Assembly (NCBI RefSeq): GCF_001280425.1
Contig: NZ_LIUF01000010.1
Location: 1-64,000 of the forward strand
Source of the DNA: Haloarcula rubripromontorii
GTDB taxonomy: Archaea; Halobacteriota; Halobacteria; Halobacteriales; Haloarculaceae
DNA: 64,000 nt
Reading direction: 5' to 3'
Positions 27,535-36,971 of this stretch are shown one piece after another (position 1 is the first letter of the stretch; the number at the start of each line of letters is the position of its first letter). Under the pieces are notes generated by a model. It was not told the origin of the DNA. It saw only the letters and a program-made list of their open reading frames with translations, and did not search any database. The translations under genes were made by a program, and so were the position numbers.

Positions 27535-27588
27535 TCTCTCTCAGCTACCAGAGAGGCACAAAATCCGGCCACCCGACAGTCAGGAGTC
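27326..27588 (-). repeat. About 260-bp direct repeat, copy 1 (methylase 5' end)
   Basis: Matches 49058-49320 over the leader hairpin, the start codon and the first about 60 codons of the methylase, with scattered substitutions. Both copies have the same orientation and enclose the polysaccharide island. Confidence 0.8.
27536..27555 (-). promoter_or_regulatory. Leader hairpin, proximal type (methylase 5' end)
   Basis: CTCTCT/AGAGAG stem directly before the ATG at 27534, preceded in gene orientation by TTTTGTGCC. Duplicated with the truncated methylase copy at 49268-49287. Confidence 0.65.
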
Positions 27589-28461
27589 TGGTCACTCTGA
27601 CCGTAGCGTTCTCTGGTCAGTCCACATAATGCATGGAATTTATCTGTACTTAGATCATAACTCTATGTGAGATGGTAACATAGGTTTTGACCAGACCTCC
27701 GACAGCGGAGAAGCAGGAGACAACTGGGCCTCTGATAAACAGGAGATCTCTGCTCTCGTTGAGGATTTTATAACTACGGACGCAGTTCCTTCTGAGGTGC
27801 AAAATAGGGCTGCGAGACTGCACAATTCTCAGCCTGTCATAGAATACGTCTCATACCCTCTACGTCGTGATTCGAACAGCTTCAGCTCACGTCTGAGTGA
27901 GTGAAATACTCCATTTCAAAAGCTATCCACACGAATCTGCTCGAAATCTTCCGGCTGAGAACCATTGTATGACAGGCTCCAATTCTGGCAAGTCATCAGC
28001 ACTCAAAATAATTCTCAAATCACTGGATTAATTGCGTGATAGTGACATAGATGGGTACCCCGCTTCTCTGGGAGTAACGAGTGTTCTGACAGACTGTCGG
28101 AATCTAGGAGTGAACAGCAGGGGTTGAGCGGGCACAGCAGTTGCAAGCCATGAACGCAGCGAGTTGGGTTTCCACCCAAAGGATGCTTCTGTGAACGTAC
28201 TAAGAAGTGCTACAGAATCGGTGAGATGCCGTCCCCAAACCATAAGCGGTGGGGAATCAGCATGGCTCCCACGGTGATGACACGGATTCCGATGGGGCCT
28301 GCTTGAGCGGACCATTGATCTAGAGATGGAAGGAAACGCGAGTTCCTCCGGTATGCTGCCGGCTCCTCTTGAATGTGTGTTGGAATCTCAAATGACTCAC
28401 TTGGCCGAAATCCGATCGGCTGATTCCACGTTCTTCAGGACGTCAAGAAGATCAATTGCGC
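27589..28461. other. Gene-poor stretch with possible coding relics
   Basis: A frame on the plus strand at 27668-27904 reads like a haloarchaeal protein tail (DNWASDKQEISALVEDFITT...) but has an in-frame stop instead of a start. The segment 28030-28400 contains several short palindromic pieces and a minus-strand open frame without family features; it may be an insertion-sequence relic. I see no intact gene, tRNA or CRISPR here. Confidence 0.4.
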
Positions 28462-29841
28462 TCAGTCCACGTTTCCGCGCCCGACAGTGTAGACGCGATG
28501 ATTAGTATCAGATAACATTAATGAGTCTCGTCCGTCGATGACGACTGAGCCCGCTGGTCGGCCCATCGAGTCCCAGTCTAGCGCCTCGAAGTCGTCGTGC
28601 GGTGTGACCATGACGATAGCATCGTAGTCCCGCTCTGACGCCCGAGAAAGTGGTAGCTGCTCTAGGTCGAACTCGGCGGTATCGTCGAGAAGCGGGTCGA
28701 TCCCGTCGACGTCGGCCCCGGCCGCTGACAGCCTCTCTGCGATTGGACGGGCAGGCGATGTCTGCGTTTCCTCCACACCGGGGCGATAGGTCAGCCCAAG
28801 CACAAGGACGCTGGCCGCGGCCAGTTCCACGCCGTCGGCGGCCAGTTCCCCGCGGAGTTTCCGGATGGTAAACGCTGGCATTGAATTATTGACCTCGCGT
28901 GCGGTCTCGAGCAGTGGCGTCTCAGTGTCAAACGGTTCGATGAGAAAGTGGGGATAGACCGGGATGCAGTGGCCACCAACCCCTGGTCCAGGGTCGTGGA
29001 TATCACAGAACGGTTGCGTGTTGGCAGCCTCAATTGCTGCCCGAACATCGACACCAAGCTCGTCGGTAAAAGTCGCTAGCTCGTTTGCCAGCGCGATGTT
29101 GACATCACGGTACAACCCTTCAAACAGCTTGACACATTCGGCAGTGGTAGCGTCGGCGACAGCGATAACACCGCTGTCGTTGATACTGGCGTAGATGCAC
29201 TCTGCCAGTCGGGTGCTCTCATCGTCGACACCACCAACGACCTTCGGGTACGCGCCGCGGATGTCCTGAATAGCGCGTCCACTCGCGGTCCGCTCGGGAC
29301 AGAATGCGACACCGAACGCATCAGTCTCTAAGCCGGCTGCCGTAGCGATGCCGGGCCAGACGCGGTCAGCAGTCGTCCGTGGTGGAACGGTACACTCTAC
29401 GATGACGAGATCGCCGGGCGCGACGCCCTCCGCAACCCCATCGATAGCAGCGTCAAGCATCGAGAGATCGGGCTCAGACGTGTCAGTGAGCGGTGTCGGC
29501 ACGATGACTACGTGAACGGTCGCTGCAGCCGCCGCAGCGGCCGGGTCAGACGTCGCACGAAGGTCCCCGGCGGCGACACAGTCTGCCACTAAATCGGACA
29601 GTCCCGGTTCGCGCCGGACGTGGCAGTTGCCAGCATTGACAGTTTCAACGACTTCCGGATCGATGTCGACACCGATGACAGCGCCACAGACATCGGCAAA
29701 TACAGCAGCTAGCGGGAGCCCCATCTTGCCGAGTCCATACACTGCCACCGGGAGGGTTCCGTTTTCAAACGCGGCTTGAACCTGCTCGGCAGTGGCGTCG
29801 TTCCCGTAAACGCCACCTACTGACTCAGTCTGTCTGTGCAT
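28462..29841 (-). CDS. UDP-N-acetyl-hexosamine 6-dehydrogenase (WbpA/WecC-like)
   Basis: 459 residues from the ATG at 29841. The NAD-binding Rossmann fold is at the start (VAVYGLGKMGLPLAAVFADV). The central CPERTASGRAIQDI and the catalytic Cys in GPGVGGHCIPVYPHFLI are hallmarks of UDP-glucose/UDP-GlcNAc/ManNAc 6-dehydrogenases. VLVLGLTYRPGVEETQTSPA begins the C-terminal UDP-binding domain. It oxidises C6 of a nucleotide sugar to a uronic acid, with two NAD+. It is the last gene of a four-gene overlapping operon (17-bp overlap with the gene in front) that fits UDP-2,3-diacetamido uronate synthesis. Confidence 0.92.
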   Translation of the reverse strand: MHRQTESVGGVYGNDATAEQVQAAFENGTLPVAVYGLGKMGLPLAAVFADVCGAVIGVDIDPEVVETVNAGNCHVRREPGLSDLVADCVAAGDLRATSDPAAAAAAATVHVVIVPTPLTDTSEPDLSMLDAAIDGVAEGVAPGDLVIVECTVPPRTTADRVWPGIATAAGLETDAFGVAFCPERTASGRAIQDIRGAYPKVVGGVDDESTRLAECIYASINDSGVIAVADATTAECVKLFEGLYRDVNIALANELATFTDELGVDVRAAIEAANTQPFCDIHDPGPGVGGHCIPVYPHFLIEPFDTETPLLETAREVNNSMPAFTIRKLRGELAADGVELAAASVLVLGLTYRPGVEETQTSPARPIAERLSAAGADVDGIDPLLDDTAEFDLEQLPLSRASERDYDAIVMVTPHDDFEALDWDSMGRPAGSVVIDGRDSLMLSDTNHRVYTVGRGNVD

Positions 29842-30817
29842 TGGTGGTGAACTCCCCTTCCGAAGATCCCGCGTCGAACGCTTTTCGGTCAATCGTCTGT
29901 GCTAACTCAACGGCTCGGATTCCGTCCTCACCTGTAACACGCGGCTGGCTGTTTGTCTGTACAGCATCAAGGAAGGACTCGAGTTCGCGCTTGAGTGGCT
30001 CACCGGTGCGTACTGCCGGTTTCTCGACGATACTCTCATGACGGTACCGAACCTCGTTGTCCGTCGCAACGTACTCCGGAACTGACTGGCGATGGACTTC
30101 CAGCGACTGATCAATGAAGTCAGCGGTCACGTAACAGGAATCCGCGGTGATTTTGAACTGACGGATCTTCTTTTCTGTGACCCTGCTCGCCGTCAGCGAG
30201 CCAATGACCCCAGAGGCAAACTCTAACGTTGCTGTCGCGTATCGGCCCTGTGCAGCGCCGCTGACCTGAATATCTGACACCGAAGACGGCAGGAGATGAC
30301 AGATCAGATCGATATCGTGTATCATGAGGTCAGTGACTGCCGAGTCCTCGACGGTGCGATCGACTGACGGCCCTAGCCGTTTGGCCGACACAGAAATAAC
30401 ATCGATATCTTCGAGGATCCCCTCCAAGACCTCTGTCACAGGGTTGAACCGCTCTATATGGCCTACCTGAAGGGTCACGTCCTCGGCATCCGCAGCTTCG
30501 ATGAGGTCGCGTCCTGTCGCAGCCTTCATGACCAACGGCTTTTCGATCAACATCCCAGTCCCAGCGTCAATACACTGGCGAGCAACCTCGGCGTGGTACC
30601 GCGTTGGGACGGCGATTGAGACCGCATCAGCTTGCTTGCACAGATCCGCGCTGTCACAGGCCCGGACCCCATTTTCGTCAGCGATCTGCTTTGCTCGATC
30701 CGCGTTGGCGTCGGCAACGCCGATCAGCGTCGCTCCGGACAGTTCGTTGTAGACTCGGGCGTGGTGTCGACCCATTGCTCCGACGCCAACAACACCGACA
30801 TCGAGCGTCTCACCCAT
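29825..30817 (-). CDS. Gfo/Idh/MocA oxidoreductase (WbpB/WlbA-like 3-dehydrogenase)
   Basis: 330 residues from the ATG at 30817, MGETLDVGVVGVGAMGRHHA, a GxGxxG NAD-binding motif. AEVARQCIDAGTGMLIEKPL is the conserved Glu-Lys-Pro signature of the family. The C-terminal alpha/beta domain is standard length. In the WbpB/WlbA role it oxidises C3 of UDP-GlcNAcA, supplying the 3-keto substrate for the aminotransferase encoded directly in front of it. The start overlaps the end of the aminotransferase by 8 bp. Confidence 0.88.
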   Translation of the reverse strand: MGETLDVGVVGVGAMGRHHARVYNELSGATLIGVADANADRAKQIADENGVRACDSADLCKQADAVSIAVPTRYHAEVARQCIDAGTGMLIEKPLVMKAATGRDLIEAADAEDVTLQVGHIERFNPVTEVLEGILEDIDVISVSAKRLGPSVDRTVEDSAVTDLMIHDIDLICHLLPSSVSDIQVSGAAQGRYATATLEFASGVIGSLTASRVTEKKIRQFKITADSCYVTADFIDQSLEVHRQSVPEYVATDNEVRYRHESIVEKPAVRTGEPLKRELESFLDAVQTNSQPRVTGEDGIRAVELAQTIDRKAFDAGSSEGEFTTNAQTD

Positions 30818-31883
30818 ACGTCTGGACCACCTCCGCCACTCGTTCGATATCACGTTGATCCAGCGCCGGATGTACCGGAAGTGAGCATACTTCCGCAGCT
30901 GCGCGCTTCGCTTCGGGTGTGTCGGCAGTAACACCGCTGTACGCCTCTTGTTCGTTGATCGGGGTCGGGTAATAAACACCGTGTCCGATATCGTGTGCGG
31001 TGAGCTGGTCGATCAATCCATCCCGATCCTGACAGCGAACAGTGTACTGATTGTAGGCGTGCCGGCGATCGGACGGTTCGACAGGAGTCGTCAGGTCAGT
31101 TGCCGAGAGCGCGTCAGTCAGTATCGCCGCGTACTCACGCCGGGTCGCAACGTACTCTGGAAGGCATTCTAGTTGTGCCAAGCCGATAGCGGCGGCGATA
31201 CTCGTCATCCGGAAATTATGCCCTACATCGGTGTAGCCCTCGTCGCCACGACCGTGGTTGACGAACCGCTCGGTCCGAGCCGCGACCACAGGATCGTCGG
31301 TGACAACCATCCCACCCTCGCCAGTAGTCATATTCTTTGTTGGATAAAAAGAGAAACAGGCCACATCGCCGAGACTACCGACCGGCTCGCCGTCGACGGC
31401 CGCTCCATGGGCCTGTGCCGCGTCCTCCACCAGCGGGATGTCATGCTCGTCAGCGATCTTTCGCAATCTAGTCATGTCGGCAGGCAATCCGTAGAGATGA
31501 ACAGCGATGATAGCGTCGACGGCTCCATCGTGGGCCGCAATAGCCTGTTCAACGCTGTTGGGGTCTAAGGTGTACGTTGTCGGATCGATGTCGGCAAATA
31601 TCGGCTCCGCACCGGCGAGGCGAACTGCGTTCGCGCTCGCGATGAACGAGAACGGCGTCGTCAAGACACAGTCGCCGCTTCCGATGCCGAGTCCTTTGAG
31701 CGCGGCGTGGAGAGCTGTGGTCCCGTTGGCGGTAGCAACGGCGTGGGAAACCTCACAGTGCGTGGCGAACTCAGTTTCGAACTTTCGCACCTGCGGGCCA
31801 TCTGCCAGCTGTCCGCTATCGAGTACTGCTTGCACCCGCTCGCGCTCCGCATCCCCAATGTCGGGCGTGGCAAGGTTGATCAT
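30810..31883 (-). CDS. DegT/DnrJ/EryC1/StrS aminotransferase (WbpE/WlbC-like)
   Basis: 357 residues. NGTTALHAALKGLGIGSGD, the PLP site region VEDAAQAHGAAVDG, and FSFYPTKNMTTGEGGMVVTD with the Schiff-base Lys identify a sugar-nucleotide aminotransferase. It would convert the 3-keto sugar to 3-amino. The start overlaps the stop of the acetyltransferase at 31880 (ATGA), and the end overlaps the oxidoreductase, so the four genes are tightly coupled. Confidence 0.93.
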   Translation of the reverse strand: MINLATPDIGDAERERVQAVLDSGQLADGPQVRKFETEFATHCEVSHAVATANGTTALHAALKGLGIGSGDCVLTTPFSFIASANAVRLAGAEPIFADIDPTTYTLDPNSVEQAIAAHDGAVDAIIAVHLYGLPADMTRLRKIADEHDIPLVEDAAQAHGAAVDGEPVGSLGDVACFSFYPTKNMTTGEGGMVVTDDPVVAARTERFVNHGRGDEGYTDVGHNFRMTSIAAAIGLAQLECLPEYVATRREYAAILTDALSATDLTTPVEPSDRRHAYNQYTVRCQDRDGLIDQLTAHDIGHGVYYPTPINEQEAYSGVTADTPEAKRAAAEVCSLPVHPALDQRDIERVAEVVQTYG

Positions 31884-32464
31884 TGCTCTAGCCTGTTTCG
31901 TGTATCTAGTTCAGGCGGCAGTGGTTCGTGGCTGGCCGGGACGCCCACCGCCAAGCTATTCGGCGGAACATCTGTCGTGACGACTGCCCCTGCAGCAACA
32001 AAGCTGTGCTCTCCGATAGTCACATCGGGTAACACCGTAACGTTCGCCCCGACAGTGACTCCGTCCTCAATAGTCGGCCCCGCCAGTCCACCGTCGCTAC
32101 GCACTGGATATCTGTCGTTTGTCAGGACTGCATGTGGGCCGAGGAAGACGTTGTCCCCGATGGTTGTCTGCGACGGGACGTACACCCCTGTCTGAAGGCT
32201 AACATGAGAGCCAATGGTCGTCTTCCCATCGATAACGGCGTTCGTTCCGAGTACGACATTGTCACTGATGGTTGTATGCTCCCGAACCAGTGCGTTGTGT
32301 CCTGTAACAAACGATGCTCCAATGGCGACATCACAGTAGATGACTGTCCCGGCACGTACTGTTGCCGCTGTTCCGAGGACTGCCGGCGAGACATCGTCGT
32401 TGTACTCGTAGCCCACTGTCGCCTGTGGTGAAATAGCTGCGCTCTCACCCACCTCAGCTTGCAT
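31880..32464 (-). CDS. Hexapeptide-repeat N-acetyltransferase (WbpD/WlbB-like)
   Basis: 194 residues built of left-handed beta-helix hexapeptide repeats (for example VVLGTNAVIDGKTTIGSHVS, TIGDNVFLGPHAVLTND, VTVGANVTVLPDVTIGEHSF). The layout and the DRYPVR loop fit sugar 3-N-acetyltransferases of the WbpD/WlbB type that use acetyl-CoA. It is the first gene of the operon; about 245 bp of AT-rich DNA upstream (32465-32709), including a long A/T run at 32595-32695, probably holds the promoter. Confidence 0.9.
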   Translation of the reverse strand: MQAEVGESAAISPQATVGYEYNDDVSPAVLGTAATVRAGTVIYCDVAIGASFVTGHNALVREHTTISDNVVLGTNAVIDGKTTIGSHVSLQTGVYVPSQTTIGDNVFLGPHAVLTNDRYPVRSDGGLAGPTIEDGVTVGANVTVLPDVTIGEHSFVAAGAVVTTDVPPNSLAVGVPASHEPLPPELDTRNRLEQ

Positions 32465-32709
32465 AGAATTCGATCCCTCCGCTCACCCCGTTGTTCATAA
32501 ATACGTTGTTCAGTAGGAAAGTAACCAGCGTGTTACTGGTCGAGTACTGCTCTCCATTCCACCAACAAGGCCTATGATTAGAAGGCATGTCCAATCGACT
32601 ATTTTTACTACACAGGTATTATTATAAAGTATATATTTTACATAATACTACCATACTATCAGTAAGTTATTATTTGTAACGAATAATTATATGTACAACC
32701 TCTGTAAAA

Positions 32710-33735
32710 TCAGGAGTACTGCACAAACCGCCGATACAGTTGCAGTAGTGAATCGATACCGGTTCCGCTCCGCTCCACAGAGTAGAACCCGGTTAGCTCG
32801 GGTCCGAAATGGAGTTTATACCTGTTTAGACGGGGGTCACCTGCACCCACCAGCTCATAGGCTGTTCGCCCTCGCCCGATCGCATCAGTAATCCCTCGCC
32901 AGATGAGCAACTCATTGACCGGGAGATCCACATGATCGGGGGGCTTGACGTTCCCGAGCCAGCCCGAAATTGTGTCTCCGTCGTCGTAATAAATATGCCC
33001 ACCGACGACATCGCCATCGACACGGAGGACGTAGGGGCGGATTTGCCCCGGTTGAAGCGCTTCGTAGAGCCGCCCGGGGAACCCAGTGGGAACGGGGAAC
33101 GGCTCGCCCTGCTCGTTGTACCGGCTTTCAACGTGGTGCATCACCGTCTCAGTCGCGTCGAGTCCTTCCTCAGAGATCGTGTACTCGGAATCCGACTCCT
33201 GCCCGTTACGGAGCCGCCGACGCGCCTCGCTGGTGAATCGGTCTCGAACGGCGTCCTTTCCACCAGAGAGGTCGGTGACATATGTATACTCCGGCCGAAC
33301 TGTACAGTCATTCCACTTAAATTGCCGGACGTCATCGAGTTCGGTTGGCGTCCGCACTCGGAGGTACTTCGGATCAATCGTGTCTTCGATATACTCGAAT
33401 GCCGCATCGATAAATCCCTGCCGACGTCGCTCACGCTTGCGTTGCTTGGGGTCCCCTCGAACAATGAACGCCGGACCAAGTCGGGGAATCCAGAGGTTCG
33501 GTGGCGGGGAAAAAACAGCACTGAACGGCCCCTTGTGAAGCTCGAAGATCGGAAGGACACCGATCGGCTCCTGTCCCTTGAACCCCATCAGTCGGTGGAG
33601 TTCCGTCCCTGAGTCGGCTGCCAGTTGCTCTAGAGCCGCACACCGGTGAAAGACAGTAGCGTGTGGCGAATGTTCAAGAGCGCTATCCCACTCTTCATGT
33701 CGGTCTGTCCCGACGCACTCAATCTCGATACTCAT
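32710..33735 (-). CDS. FemAB-like aminoacyl/acyltransferase
   Basis: 341 residues. Two GNAT-like halves: the first includes DSALEHSPHATVFHRCAALE and the second VLRVDGDVVGGHIYYDDGDT with INELLIWRGITDAIGRGRTA-like helices and YELVGAGDPRLNRYKLHFGP, the C-terminal motif common to FemAB/BioF2-like transferases of polysaccharide clusters. It presumably modifies a lipid-linked or polymer sugar. A related gene (33762-34841) lies 26 bp upstream, so this may be a paralogous pair acting in sequence. The substrate is not known. Confidence 0.8.
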   Translation of the reverse strand: MSIEIECVGTDRHEEWDSALEHSPHATVFHRCAALEQLAADSGTELHRLMGFKGQEPIGVLPIFELHKGPFSAVFSPPPNLWIPRLGPAFIVRGDPKQRKRERRRQGFIDAAFEYIEDTIDPKYLRVRTPTELDDVRQFKWNDCTVRPEYTYVTDLSGGKDAVRDRFTSEARRRLRNGQESDSEYTISEEGLDATETVMHHVESRYNEQGEPFPVPTGFPGRLYEALQPGQIRPYVLRVDGDVVGGHIYYDDGDTISGWLGNVKPPDHVDLPVNELLIWRGITDAIGRGRTAYELVGAGDPRLNRYKLHFGPELTGFYSVERSGTGIDSLLQLYRRFVQYS

Positions 33736-33761
33736 TGTCGTAGTTAGTTTTAGTTGTCATC

Positions 33762-34841
33762 TCAGTAGTTCTGTCCGCGATAGAGCCGGCGTCCGAATTT
33801 GAACGCACGCCAGGCGACCGCCGAAAGCCCTCTGTCCCACTGGACGATCGGGCAGATCGCTGGTCCGTACTGTGACTTATACGTAAACAATCCGTCTCTG
33901 AAGTCTGCACCCGTCGCGCCGAAGTCATAGCTCTCGAAGCCAGCGTCAATGGCCCACTGAATGGCCGCGCCATGGAGCTGTTCCGATGTCCCGTATTCGT
34001 AGGCTGACGTCTCCGGAATCGCCGAAAAGTAGTATCTGAGGGCTGACTGCTCCTCATCTACGATGCAGATATGTCGGCCGAGGGTATCACCCTCGCGGTG
34101 AGCAGTAAACACCTCGACTCGTTCGTCCATGTGTTCGGCAAGCGCCTCAAAGAATGCCATTGGAAAGCTATCCGCTCCGATTCGCTCCATGTTCTGGACG
34201 TAGTTGGCATGGATCGAGGCCAGCATCGGGCCATCGAAGTCAGTCCGTTCGACGGTGACTGCGTCGTTGCGTAGTTCCGTCCGTCGTGTCCGGTCCATTC
34301 CGGACCTGATATGATCCCACCCGGGCGCAAGGTCAAGCACAAGTCGACAGGAGGTGACTGTCGATTCATACCCCTGACCGATGAGGTACTTACTGTATCT
34401 GTTCTGTGCCTGGCTCCCGAGCCTTATTTTATGCGAAAGCGCCTGCCGTGGCGCTGCTGTTGTGAGTGCCGACAGCATCGAATCGAGGCACGCCTCGTGG
34501 TCTGTGGCGATTACTGGACCGCCAGTACCGGGATAGAGCGACACTAGACGCTCAGTTGGCAGGTGCGAAGCCGTCGCTTCCACGACCCGATCGGGGCCCG
34601 GTAGATCCGCTGGGTCGGGGGTTGCAACCGGTGTCAGAACAGTCGGAAGCACAGCAACCGGGTTCGATCCTTTCGTCACGACTGCGTGATAGGCTGGCCG
34701 ATCCAGGCCTGCTTCGACTGCCCTAAGCCACTCGTACCGGTGGAACACCGTTCCGAGGTCCGACTGTGTGACGAGATTATTCCACTGGTTCGCGTTGACG
34801 GCTGTAACTGTATCGTGGATCGTCGTCTCGTGAGCAGTCAT
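33762..34841 (-). CDS. FemAB-like aminoacyl/acyltransferase
   Basis: 359 residues from the ATG at 34841, which overlaps the stop of the glycosyltransferase in front by 4 bp (ATGA); the earlier in-frame start at 34847 is less likely. It shares FHRYEWLRAVEAGL with its neighbour, the RRTELRNDAVTVERTDF segment, and the closing motif YDFGATGADFRDGLFTYKSQ of FemAB-type transferases. No signal peptide; cytosolic or membrane-associated. Confidence 0.8.
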   Translation of the reverse strand: MTAHETTIHDTVTAVNANQWNNLVTQSDLGTVFHRYEWLRAVEAGLDRPAYHAVVTKGSNPVAVLPTVLTPVATPDPADLPGPDRVVEATASHLPTERLVSLYPGTGGPVIATDHEACLDSMLSALTTAAPRQALSHKIRLGSQAQNRYSKYLIGQGYESTVTSCRLVLDLAPGWDHIRSGMDRTRRTELRNDAVTVERTDFDGPMLASIHANYVQNMERIGADSFPMAFFEALAEHMDERVEVFTAHREGDTLGRHICIVDEEQSALRYYFSAIPETSAYEYGTSEQLHGAAIQWAIDAGFESYDFGATGADFRDGLFTYKSQYGPAICPIVQWDRGLSAVAWRAFKFGRRLYRGQNY

Positions 34842-35761
34842 GCACACCTCCGGTCGATAGCTGATCGGTACACTGCGGTCAGACGCTCTGCCATCCGATC
34901 CAGACGTAGCGGCTCGACAGCAGCCCGTCCGTGGACAGCCTCTGACGACTGGAGGGTCGCTGTAAGTGCCGTTGTGAGTTCTTCGTCGTCCGCGCAGACG
35001 GCAGACCGAGCGGCCCCATCGATCAGACTCGCGACGTCACCGACATCTACTGAGACCACTGGTGTATTACACGCCAGCGCCTCTTTGACCGCGTTCGGTG
35101 ACCCCTCGTGGGTCGAGGTCAGTATGAGCGCATCTGCGGCGTTCATGTATGTCGGGACCCGGTCGTGGGCGACCCCATGGACGACTTCAAGCGATACCGG
35201 CGTGTCGAGACGCTCGTTGACCGCATCTATGACACGGACCGCTCGGGGATGGTCCTTTTCGGCACGGTCGGGGTCGTAAGGAAACAGCACGTGATGCCTA
35301 CCGTCATCCCAGCCCAACGTTTCTTTGGCAATTTCGGTCGGGACTGGCTCGAACTGCTCGAAGTCGACGGCATGAGGGATCACATGACACGCTTTTCCAA
35401 GCGCGCCAGCCATTGCCGTAGACATTACGACGACTTCGTCAGCGAGCGTGGCACACTGGCGACTCAGCCAGTCGTACTGGTCGAAAATGTCCGACCCCCA
35501 TAACGACAGGACAACCGGACGGGTCGGCTGTGCCAGTGCCATCGGTGCAGTCAATCCATAGTTAGCGTGGACGAGGTCGTATTGCCACGGGGAGGCACTG
35601 AGCGATTCCGTGTAGAACCGGAGATACGCCATCGGCGACCGAGCAGCTTCGTCGCCACCGGGTACCTCCAGAACCGTACAGTTGATGCCGTGACGCTCCA
35701 GCGCTTCGACTTGCTTGTCAAAAAACGGCCGCCGGGTTGTCACAAGCTGAAGAACGTCCAT
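34838..35761 (-). CDS. Glycosyltransferase family 4
   Basis: 307 residues with a GT-B fold. DLVHANYGLTAPMALAQPTR and VVLSLWGSDIFDQYDWLSRQ in the N-terminal domain, and ADALILTSTHEGSPNAVKEA with the E-x7-E-type site in the C-terminal domain, are typical of GT4 retaining transferases. It adds a hexose-type residue from a nucleotide sugar to a growing lipid-linked glycan. Translationally coupled to the FemAB-like gene at 33762. Confidence 0.9.
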   Translation of the reverse strand: MDVLQLVTTRRPFFDKQVEALERHGINCTVLEVPGGDEAARSPMAYLRFYTESLSASPWQYDLVHANYGLTAPMALAQPTRPVVLSLWGSDIFDQYDWLSRQCATLADEVVVMSTAMAGALGKACHVIPHAVDFEQFEPVPTEIAKETLGWDDGRHHVLFPYDPDRAEKDHPRAVRVIDAVNERLDTPVSLEVVHGVAHDRVPTYMNAADALILTSTHEGSPNAVKEALACNTPVVSVDVGDVASLIDGAARSAVCADDEELTTALTATLQSSEAVHGRAAVEPLRLDRMAERLTAVYRSAIDRRCA

Positions 35762-35816
35762 CGGAATTTACACCCTCTTTGTGGCAGGAGTGGCCGCTGG
35801 GTCCTGCCAGAGACAC

Positions 35817-36809
35817 TCAGTCACTCACATCCACCTCTGTCCCAGGACTCTTCCGGTGGTCGAGGACCACTCCGAGCGAAAAGACGAGGACGCCAAACAG
35901 GTTTGCGAGCGCCGCCGCTGTAAGTCCAGTGTCTTGTGCTAGCCCCAGTACGCCGACGACCAGTCCGACACAGATCGCACTGAAACCAGCGACGTAACAC
36001 AGTACGAGTGGGTAGGCCCCCTCTCGGACGTATGCTCGATCTAGTCGTGAACAGAAGTTCCGCACCAACAGCCACGAGACCTTTGGAATGTACTCCCGGT
36101 AGCGAATACTCGACTCGGCTTCATCGTACTTCGCTGGCATCGGAACATCTGCAACCCGCATCTCACTGACGCTGAGTTCCACAAGCAGATCGTTGCAGTA
36201 CCCGTAGTACTCATACATCCCGTCAAGGTCGATCGCCAACAGCGCCTTGCGTGAGATGGCTGTATACCCGTTCTGGGGATCTGTTATCCCCCAATAGCCC
36301 GATGCGACCCTTGTCAACGCTGTGAGGATCGCATTGCCGACAAGCCGGGCACGGGGCATCGCTTCACGATACGCCGGTCTGTGGAGGCGGTTACCCTTCG
36401 TGTAGTCCACCTCGCCGTCGATGATGGGATCGAGGAACGAATCGAGAATACTCGGGTCCATCTGTCCATCACCGCCCATAACGGCAGTAACGTCAATGTG
36501 GTCCCGCAATGCATGGCGGTACCCTGTTTTGATCGCGCCACCGACGCCGCGATTAGTTTCGTGGCGTATCGGGCAGACTCGCTGTTTAAATCCACCATCT
36601 GTTTTCACGGATTGCTCCGGATTGGGCGGGGCATCTGCCCGGTCCAGCCTTGCGTGTGCCTGAATTTCTGTCCATGTGTTGTCCGTCGAGCAGTCGTCGA
36701 TAGCGTAAATACGGTCGACGTATTCGGGAATTGTATCGATGACAGTCCCAACGAGTCCCGCTTCGTTGTACGCTGGGACAACCACACCAACAGTGTATCC
36801 TCTATACAT
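35817..36809 (-). CDS. Glycosyltransferase family 2 with C-terminal membrane helices
   Basis: From the ATG at 36809 (330 residues; a GTG two codons upstream is possible). VGVVVPAYNEAGLVGTVIDT and IYAIDDCSTDNTW mark the GT-A nucleotide-binding region; VMGGDGQMDPSILDSFLDPI holds the DxD-like site. YWGITDPQNGYTAISRKALL is typical of dolichyl-phosphate sugar synthases. Two helices near the C-terminus (about 245-290) anchor it. Likely makes a polyprenyl-phosphate sugar or adds a sugar at the membrane face. Confidence 0.9.
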   Translation of the reverse strand: MYRGYTVGVVVPAYNEAGLVGTVIDTIPEYVDRIYAIDDCSTDNTWTEIQAHARLDRADAPPNPEQSVKTDGGFKQRVCPIRHETNRGVGGAIKTGYRHALRDHIDVTAVMGGDGQMDPSILDSFLDPIIDGEVDYTKGNRLHRPAYREAMPRARLVGNAILTALTRVASGYWGITDPQNGYTAISRKALLAIDLDGMYEYYGYCNDLLVELSVSEMRVADVPMPAKYDEAESSIRYREYIPKVSWLLVRNFCSRLDRAYVREGAYPLVLCYVAGFSAICVGLVVGVLGLAQDTGLTAAALANLFGVLVFSLGVVLDHRKSPGTEVDVSD

Positions 36810-36971
36810 CCTCACCCATCAGGCTGAGACAGTCGACCGGCCCCACCAAGGCCTCACTCAACCGCCTAGCACATATGTATAGTATCATATCTATCTGCCA
36901 ACTCCCACAGATAGTGTGGCGATGGCTGACTGTCAATTAATTATAAGTTGATTATTCGTAGAAGGATCCCC

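Noticed and set aside
28028-28315. 95-codon minus-strand frame in the gene-poor stretch
   Set aside because: Composition and lack of motifs suggest a chance frame or an insertion-sequence relic.
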